DNA from: Actinomycetes bacterium
Lineage (GTDB): Bacteria > Actinomycetota > Thermoleophilia > Solirubrobacterales > 70-9
Length of the DNA: 39,449 nucleotides
Direction: 5' to 3'
NCBI GenBank assembly: GCA_023434465.1
Contig: JAEYSQ010000002.1
Location: 1 to 39,449 of the forward strand
Below the pieces are notes generated by a model that saw nothing but the letters and a program-made list of their open reading frames with translations, made no database searches and was not told the origin of the DNA. The position numbers and the translations under genes are program-made. How positions within the stretch are numbered: the first letter of the stretch is position 1; each line of letters opens with the position of its first letter. Shown piece by piece: positions 35,203 to 39,449 of this stretch.

Positions 35203-36959
35203 GCCAGCACCTCTTCTTCCTCCGGCACGAACAGGGGGTCTTCGCCGGAATCGCCGGTCAATTCCCGGAACAGGGGCGACCGGACGGTCAACTCGTCGAC
35301 CGTTCCGCGGTCGGTGATCCGGCCGCGTTCGATCAGCACGACCTCGTCGGCGAGCGAGACGGTCGAGAGCCGGTGACCGATCACGAAGGTGGTTCGGCCG
35401 GCCATCGCTTCGGCGAGGCCGGAGCGGATCTTTCGTTCGGTAGTCGCGTCGAGCGAAGAGGTGGCGTCGTCGAGGATCAGGATCCGCGGGTCGGCCAGCA
35501 GGGCCCGGGCGATCGCGACCCGCTGTCGCTGTCCGCCGGAGAGCGTGAGGCCGCGCTCGCCTACCACCGTCTCGTAGCCGTCGGGGAGCGCCTCGATGAA
35601 CTCCGAGGCCTGGGCCAGCCGCGCGGCGCGTTCGATTTCTTCCTGGGTCGCGTCGGCCCGGGCGTAAGAGATGTTGCCGGCGATCGTGTCGCTGAACAGG
35701 AAACTGTCATCGGAGACATAGGCGATTCGGTGCCGGAGCGACGGCAATTCGACCTCACGAAGGTCGGCGCCGTCGATCGAGACCGTCCCTTCGGTCGGGT
35801 CGTAGAGCCGGGCCAGCAGCGAGACGAGACTGGTCTTGCCCGATCCGGATGGACCGACCAGCGCGATTCGGCTGCCGGCCGGGACCTCGAGGTCGATCCC
35901 TTCGAGCGCCGCGGGAGCTTCCGGGCCGTAACGCAGCGAAACCGAATCGAAGCTGACCGCGCCGCCACCAGCTTCCGGCAGGGGTCTGGCGTCGGGTCTC
36001 GTAAAAAGCTCGGGTTTACGGTCGAGCACTTCGAAAAGCCGGTTACCGGCAGCGATCGCCCGCTGGCCCATTCCGAGTGCCATGCCGACCGTTCGGAGCG
36101 GGCCGGCCAGCATCAGCATGTAGACGTAAAAGGCGGTGAACTGACCGAGGTCGATGGTGCCGTTGAGGACCGCGTGTCCGCCGACCAGCAAGACCAGGGC
36201 GGTGCCGACCTGGGGCAGGAAGCCGATCAGTGGCGTAAAGAAGGCCTGGATCCGGGTCGAGCGGATGCTCTGGTCGAACAGGCGGTCGACCGCTCCCTGG
36301 AAGCGCTCGAACTGATGATCCTCGCGGGCGAATGCCTTGACCACCCGGATCCCGGTCACGCTTTCCTCGGCCTGCGCGGTCAGCTCGGCGACCCGCTGCT
36401 GGACTTCCTGCATCGCCGGCCGGGACTGGCGGGTGTAGCGCAGGGCGGTGAAGATCATCAACGGCGCCGGGGCGAGGGCGATCAGGGCAAGCCAGGGGTT
36501 GATCACGAACATCACGATCCCGGCCAGGACCACGGTCAGGATGCTCTGGCTGAAGAAGATCAGTCCGTAGCCGAGGAAGAAACGGATCGCCTGCAGGTCG
36601 ACCGTCGCCCGGCTCATCAGCTGGCCGGTCTGGTTGCGGTCGAAGAACCCGAGTTCGAGCGTCATCAGGTGCTCGTAGACGCGCTGGCGGAGATCGAATT
36701 CGACCGCGAGCGAGACCTTCCCGGCGACGATCCGCCGGACGATGGTCAGGCCCAGACGCAGCACCGCGGCGATCAGGATCGCCCCGATGAACCAGAAAAG
36801 CTGTTCGGTGTCGCTTTCTTCGACCGCGTTGACCGCCTGACCGACCAGCCAGGGAATCGCCACGGTCATGCCCATGGCCAGCCAGGCGAAGGCCATCGAC
36901 CCCCAGAGTTCGCGTCGATGGGGCCTCAGGAACCCCAGAAGTCTCCTGAAGGTGGGCAT
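35199..36959 (-). CDS. ABC exporter half-transporter, degenerate-site subunit
   Basis: 586 residues: N-terminal six-helix domain with ELGFFDRNQTGQLMSRATVD, then an NBD with Walker A GPSGSGKTS, signature LSGGQRQRV, Walker B ILILDDATSSLD where Asp replaces the catalytic Glu, and H-loop IGHRLST. The Glu-to-Asp change marks the non-hydrolysing site of heterodimeric exporters. It is first in a two-gene minus-strand operon, translated from the ATG at 36959 right behind a promoter, probably leaderless. Divergent from an rRNA methyltransferase gene 80 bp away. Confidence 0.95.
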   Translation of the reverse strand: MPTFRRLLGFLRPHRRELWGSMAFAWLAMGMTVAIPWLVGQAVNAVEESDTEQLFWFIGAILIAAVLRLGLTIVRRIVAGKVSLAVEFDLRQRVYEHLMTLELGFFDRNQTGQLMSRATVDLQAIRFFLGYGLIFFSQSILTVVLAGIVMFVINPWLALIALAPAPLMIFTALRYTRQSRPAMQEVQQRVAELTAQAEESVTGIRVVKAFAREDHQFERFQGAVDRLFDQSIRSTRIQAFFTPLIGFLPQVGTALVLLVGGHAVLNGTIDLGQFTAFYVYMLMLAGPLRTVGMALGMGQRAIAAGNRLFEVLDRKPELFTRPDARPLPEAGGGAVSFDSVSLRYGPEAPAALEGIDLEVPAGSRIALVGPSGSGKTSLVSLLARLYDPTEGTVSIDGADLREVELPSLRHRIAYVSDDSFLFSDTIAGNISYARADATQEEIERAARLAQASEFIEALPDGYETVVGERGLTLSGGQRQRVAIARALLADPRILILDDATSSLDATTERKIRSGLAEAMAGRTTFVIGHRLSTVSLADEVVLIERGRITDRGTVDELTVRSPLFRELTGDSGEDPLFVPEEEEVLA

Positions 36960-36965
36960 CGCCTA

Positions 36966-36992
36966 ACTATACAAAGTGAAGTATTGGGTCAA
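36966..36992 (-). promoter_or_regulatory. promoter of the ABC exporter operon, with imperfect dyad
   Basis: On the minus strand TTGACC (36992-36987), a 15-bp spacer and TATAGT (36971-36966). The start site would fall at or next to the ATG at 36959, making a leaderless mRNA. The spacer and -10 include an imperfect inverted repeat (plus strand ACTATAC-8-GTATTGG), a possible MarR/PadR/TetR-type site. The 15-bp spacing is short. Confidence 0.5.
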
Positions 36993-37039
36993 TCCCCGGC
37001 GGTGACCTCGTTCCGTCGCTCGCCTCTAGAGTCCCGGTC

Positions 37040-37915
37040 GTGGACACGGCGGGAATCGAGTTTCTCGTCTGCCCCCATTGCGGGGGCGAATTGCGTCAGA
37101 ACGGCGGATCGCTGATCTGCTCGAAAGGCCACACCCAGAACATCGCTCGCCAGGGCTACGTCAGCCTGCTGGGCCGCGACTCAGGTACCCATACGGCCGA
37201 TTCGGCCGAGATGATCGCCGCCCGGGAGCGGTTTCTGGTCGCCGGCCACTACCGGCCATTGCTCGACGCCCTGGTCGAGACTGCGGCAGGAGAGGGAGCC
37301 GGGCAGAGTCCGGGGCGAGGAGAGTCCGGATCGGGCGGGGCAGTGGTCGACCTCGGGTCCGGTACCGGCTACTACCTTGCCGCGATTCTCGATTCACTTC
37401 CCGGCCGGGTCGGAATCGGCATCGACAACTCGAAGTACGCCGCCCGGCGGACCGCGAAGAGCCACGAACGGGCGGCTGCGGTCGTGGCCGACATCTGGGA
37501 CGGGATTCCGGTCCGGGACGATGCTGCCGGCCTGATGTTGAACATCTTCTCACCGAGAAACGGGGAAGAGATGGACCGGATTCTGGCGCCCGGTGCGAGA
37601 TTGATCGTGGTTACGCCACAGCCCGGTCACCTCGGAGAACTGATCGAGCGCTTCGGGATGATCTCGGTCGATCCCGACAAGGAAGCGCGACTCGACCGCT
37701 CGCTCGGACGTCTGATCGAGCGGGCCGGAAGCCGCAACCTCGAATGGACGATGAAACTCGGACCGGACTCGATTCGCGATCTCGTGGAGATGGGGCCGAG
37801 CGCGGGTAGAATCAGCAAAGCTGACATGGATCAAGAAATCGAGGGGCTCGGGCCGGAGACCGTGGTGACTGCCGCGGTGACCATCACGACCGCGAGCAGC
37901 GAGGAGAGTCAATGA
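37040..37915 (+). CDS. 23S rRNA (guanine-N1)-methyltransferase, RlmA family
   Basis: 291 residues, GTG start. The N-terminal zinc site is C11-P-H-C14 and C27-S-K-G-H31, followed by NIARQGYVSLLGRDSG and the conserved ARERFLVAGHYRPLLDAL. The SAM domain has VVDLGSGTGYYLAAIL and NIFSPRN. RlmA(I) methylates G745 and RlmA(II)/TlrB G748 in helix 35 of 23S rRNA; the latter confers tylosin resistance. A Gly/Ser-rich insert at about 90-105 before the SAM motif is unusual. It is divergent from a drug-type ABC exporter and its stop overlaps the sulfatase start (ATGA). Which of the two bases it modifies cannot be told from sequence. Confidence 0.93.
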   Translation: MDTAGIEFLVCPHCGGELRQNGGSLICSKGHTQNIARQGYVSLLGRDSGTHTADSAEMIAARERFLVAGHYRPLLDALVETAAGEGAGQSPGRGESGSGGAVVDLGSGTGYYLAAILDSLPGRVGIGIDNSKYAARRTAKSHERAAAVVADIWDGIPVRDDAAGLMLNIFSPRNGEEMDRILAPGARLIVVTPQPGHLGELIERFGMISVDPDKEARLDRSLGRLIERAGSRNLEWTMKLGPDSIRDLVEMGPSAGRISKADMDQEIEGLGPETVVTAAVTITTASSEESQ

Positions 37916-39449
37916 GCATCGACCGCAAGGGTGCCACCGAGTTCACCCGGCAGGCCCACGTCCACAGCGTCCGCTGCCTCGATTTCGAGGATCAGGAGTC
38001 ATTCGAGGAAGCGGGTCGGGGGCTGATCGCTCCGCCGCCGGAGGGGCAGATCCTCGGGCAGGACGGGCAGTTCGTGTTTGATCCGGCCCGTATCTCCAGC
38101 TTTGCTTCGGGGGAAGTAGAGCAACCCGAAACGGTCAACCCGAGTCTTTGGCGAAACGCCCGGCTGACCGCGAACGGCGGGCTTTTCGAAGTCTGTGAGC
38201 GGATCTATCAGGTCCGGAACCTCGACATCTCGAACATCACTTTCATCGAAGGGGAGACCGGCGTGATCGTGGTCGACCCGCTGATCTCGACCGAAGTCTC
38301 GAGCGCCGCACTCAAGCTCTATCGCGAACACCGCGGGGACCGGGAGGTGGTCGCGGTGATCCACTCGCACAGCCACGTAGATCATTTCGGTGGGGTGCGC
38401 GGAGTGGTCAGCCAGGACGACGTCGACTCGGGCAAGGTGCCGGTCATTGCCCCGGAGGGATTCCTCGAAGCTGCAGTTTCCGAGAACGTCGCGGCCGGGA
38501 ACGTGATGACCCGTCGGGCCATGTACCAGTTCGGCATCCTGCTGCCGCCCGACGTCCAGGGCACGGTCGGCTGCGGACTCGGGATCGGAACCTCCCTCGG
38601 CACGATCACGTTGATCCCGCCAACCGACGAAATCAAGGTGACCGGCGAAACCCGGGAGCTCGACGGCCTCACCTTCGAGTTCATGATGACTCCGGACACC
38701 GAGGCGCCGGCGGAAATGCACTGGTACATCCCGGAGTTGCGGGCGCTGACCACCGCCGAGAACTGCAGCCACACGATGCACAACACCTATCCGATCCGGG
38801 GTGCCCAGGTCCGGGATCCGCTCGCCTGGTCGATGTATCTGAACGACACGATCGACCGCTGGGCCGAACAGAGCGACGTGATGTACGGAATGCACCACTG
38901 GCCGGTGTGGGGCGGTGAGCGGGTCCGCGAGATGCTGGAGAAGGCCCGCGATGCCTACCGTTTCATCCACGACGAAACCCTGCGGCTGGCCAATCACGGA
39001 TTGACGCCACGGGAAATCGCCGAAGAAGTCAAACTGCCGGATTCGCTGGCCAGGCACTGGCACGTCCGCAGCTACTACGGAACGATCAGCCACAACGTCA
39101 AGGCGACCTACACGCGGTACCTCGGCTGGTATGACGGAAATCCCGCCAACCTCCAGCCGATGGTCCCGGTCGAGTCGGCCAAACGCTACGTCGAGTTCAT
39201 GGGCGGGGCCGCAAACGTGCTGGAAAAGGCCCGCGACTCCTTCGAACGCGGCGAGTACCGCTGGGTGGCCGAAGTCGTCGGCCACGTGGTCTTCGCCGAT
39301 CCCGAAAATCAGGCGGCACGCGAGCTTCAGGCCGACGCTTTCGAACAGCTCGGGTACCAGACCGAATCAACGACCTGGCGAAACGCCTATCTGATGGGTG
39401 CGCAGGAACTCCGGCACGGAACTCCGAGTTACCCGATCGGCAGCACGGC
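37912..39449 (+). CDS. linear alkylsulfatase (SdsA1-type metallo-beta-lactamase fold), truncated by window end
   Basis: Open frame from the ATG at 37912 to the last base, 512 codons. Type III sulfatases hydrolyse alkyl sulfates such as SDS using two zinc ions. Visible are NPSLWRNARL, GLFEVCERIYQVRNLDISNI, the zinc motif HSHSHVDHFGGV (HxHxDH), the second-site AENCSHTMHNTYPIRGAQVRD, and MHHWPVWG with a substrate-site His, then the helical dimerisation domain (YYGTISHNVKATYTRYLGWY, FADPENQAARELQADAFEQL, TWRNAYLMGAQELR). No signal peptide is evident, unlike secreted SdsA1. The C-terminal SCP2-like domain lies beyond the window. Coupled to the rRNA methyltransferase by a 4-bp overlap. Confidence 0.95.
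   Translation, partial: MSIDRKGATEFTRQAHVHSVRCLDFEDQESFEEAGRGLIAPPPEGQILGQDGQFVFDPARISSFASGEVEQPETVNPSLWRNARLTANGGLFEVCERIYQVRNLDISNITFIEGETGVIVVDPLISTEVSSAALKLYREHRGDREVVAVIHSHSHVDHFGGVRGVVSQDDVDSGKVPVIAPEGFLEAAVSENVAAGNVMTRRAMYQFGILLPPDVQGTVGCGLGIGTSLGTITLIPPTDEIKVTGETRELDGLTFEFMMTPDTEAPAEMHWYIPELRALTTAENCSHTMHNTYPIRGAQVRDPLAWSMYLNDTIDRWAEQSDVMYGMHHWPVWGGERVREMLEKARDAYRFIHDETLRLANHGLTPREIAEEVKLPDSLARHWHVRSYYGTISHNVKATYTRYLGWYDGNPANLQPMVPVESAKRYVEFMGGAANVLEKARDSFERGEYRWVAEVVGHVVFADPENQAARELQADAFEQLGYQTESTTWRNAYLMGAQELRHGTPSYPIGST

Noticed and set aside
35373..37115. 580-codon plus-strand frame opposite the ABC gene
   Set aside because: Shadow of the minus-strand exporter; it runs through the promoter and into rlmA.
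37999..39285. 428-codon minus-strand frame at the right end
   Set aside because: Opposite the alkylsulfatase, whose plus-strand frame is open to the window end and has clear metal-binding motifs.

Overview
The window is chromosomal DNA from a high-GC bacterium. Gene content and style point to an actinobacterium, and I infer the Thermoleophilia/Solirubrobacterales branch: frequent GTG/TTG starts, 4-nt start/stop overlaps, an actinobacterial-type SOS box, Rex, a DUF1844-like protein ending in LWTPGG, a short DivIVA-like protein, and a TrkA pair beside APC permeases. There is no sign of phage, insertion sequence, CRISPR array or integrase. Genes are packed tightly and no gene-free stretch exceeds 300 bases.

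Region by region. (1) 1-4511: nucleotide excision repair, with the 3' part of uvrB, a DivIVA-like coiled-coil gene and full uvrA behind a LexA-type box. (2) 4508-7826: a quinone oxidoreductase-like gene, a ROK sugar kinase-like protein with an unusual basic N-terminal extension, and a hexapeptide acyltransferase. (3) 7826-10388 (minus): a pantothenate operon, DUF2520 protein-panC-panB. (4) 10512-13967: the t6A cluster tsaE, tsaB, rimI, tsaD plus a glutaredoxin-like gene, interrupted by a small antisense lipoprotein gene. (5) 13990-16232: rex, a carboxylate-amine ligase and a DUF1844-like gene.

(6) 16234-26768 is the most interesting part. A membrane diguanylate cyclase diverges from a seven-gene, translationally coupled operon. 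The operon encodes a coiled-coil/alpha-beta protein, a tiny membrane protein, a membrane GT2 glycosyltransferase with an N-terminal MshEN c-di-GMP receptor module, a GT-C-like polytopic membrane protein, two lipoproteins (one PstS-like with an inserted coiled coil) and a secreted protein. A good sigma-A promoter whose -10 is overlapped by a perfect dyad drives it. I read it as a c-di-GMP-gated envelope or extracellular polysaccharide system of unfamiliar composition.

(7) 26816-32536: a paralogue of the first protein of that operon, then two APC permeases with C-terminal USP domains, a small membrane protein and two TrkA-type RCK proteins; probably a potassium or amino-acid uptake module. (8) 32553-33376: a tRNA-Gln(CUG) gene on the minus strand and a lipoprotein. 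(9) 33373-36959 (minus): a heterodimeric ABC exporter with one degenerate ATP site. (10) 37040-39449: an RlmA-type 23S rRNA methyltransferase translationally coupled to an alkylsulfatase that runs off the window end.
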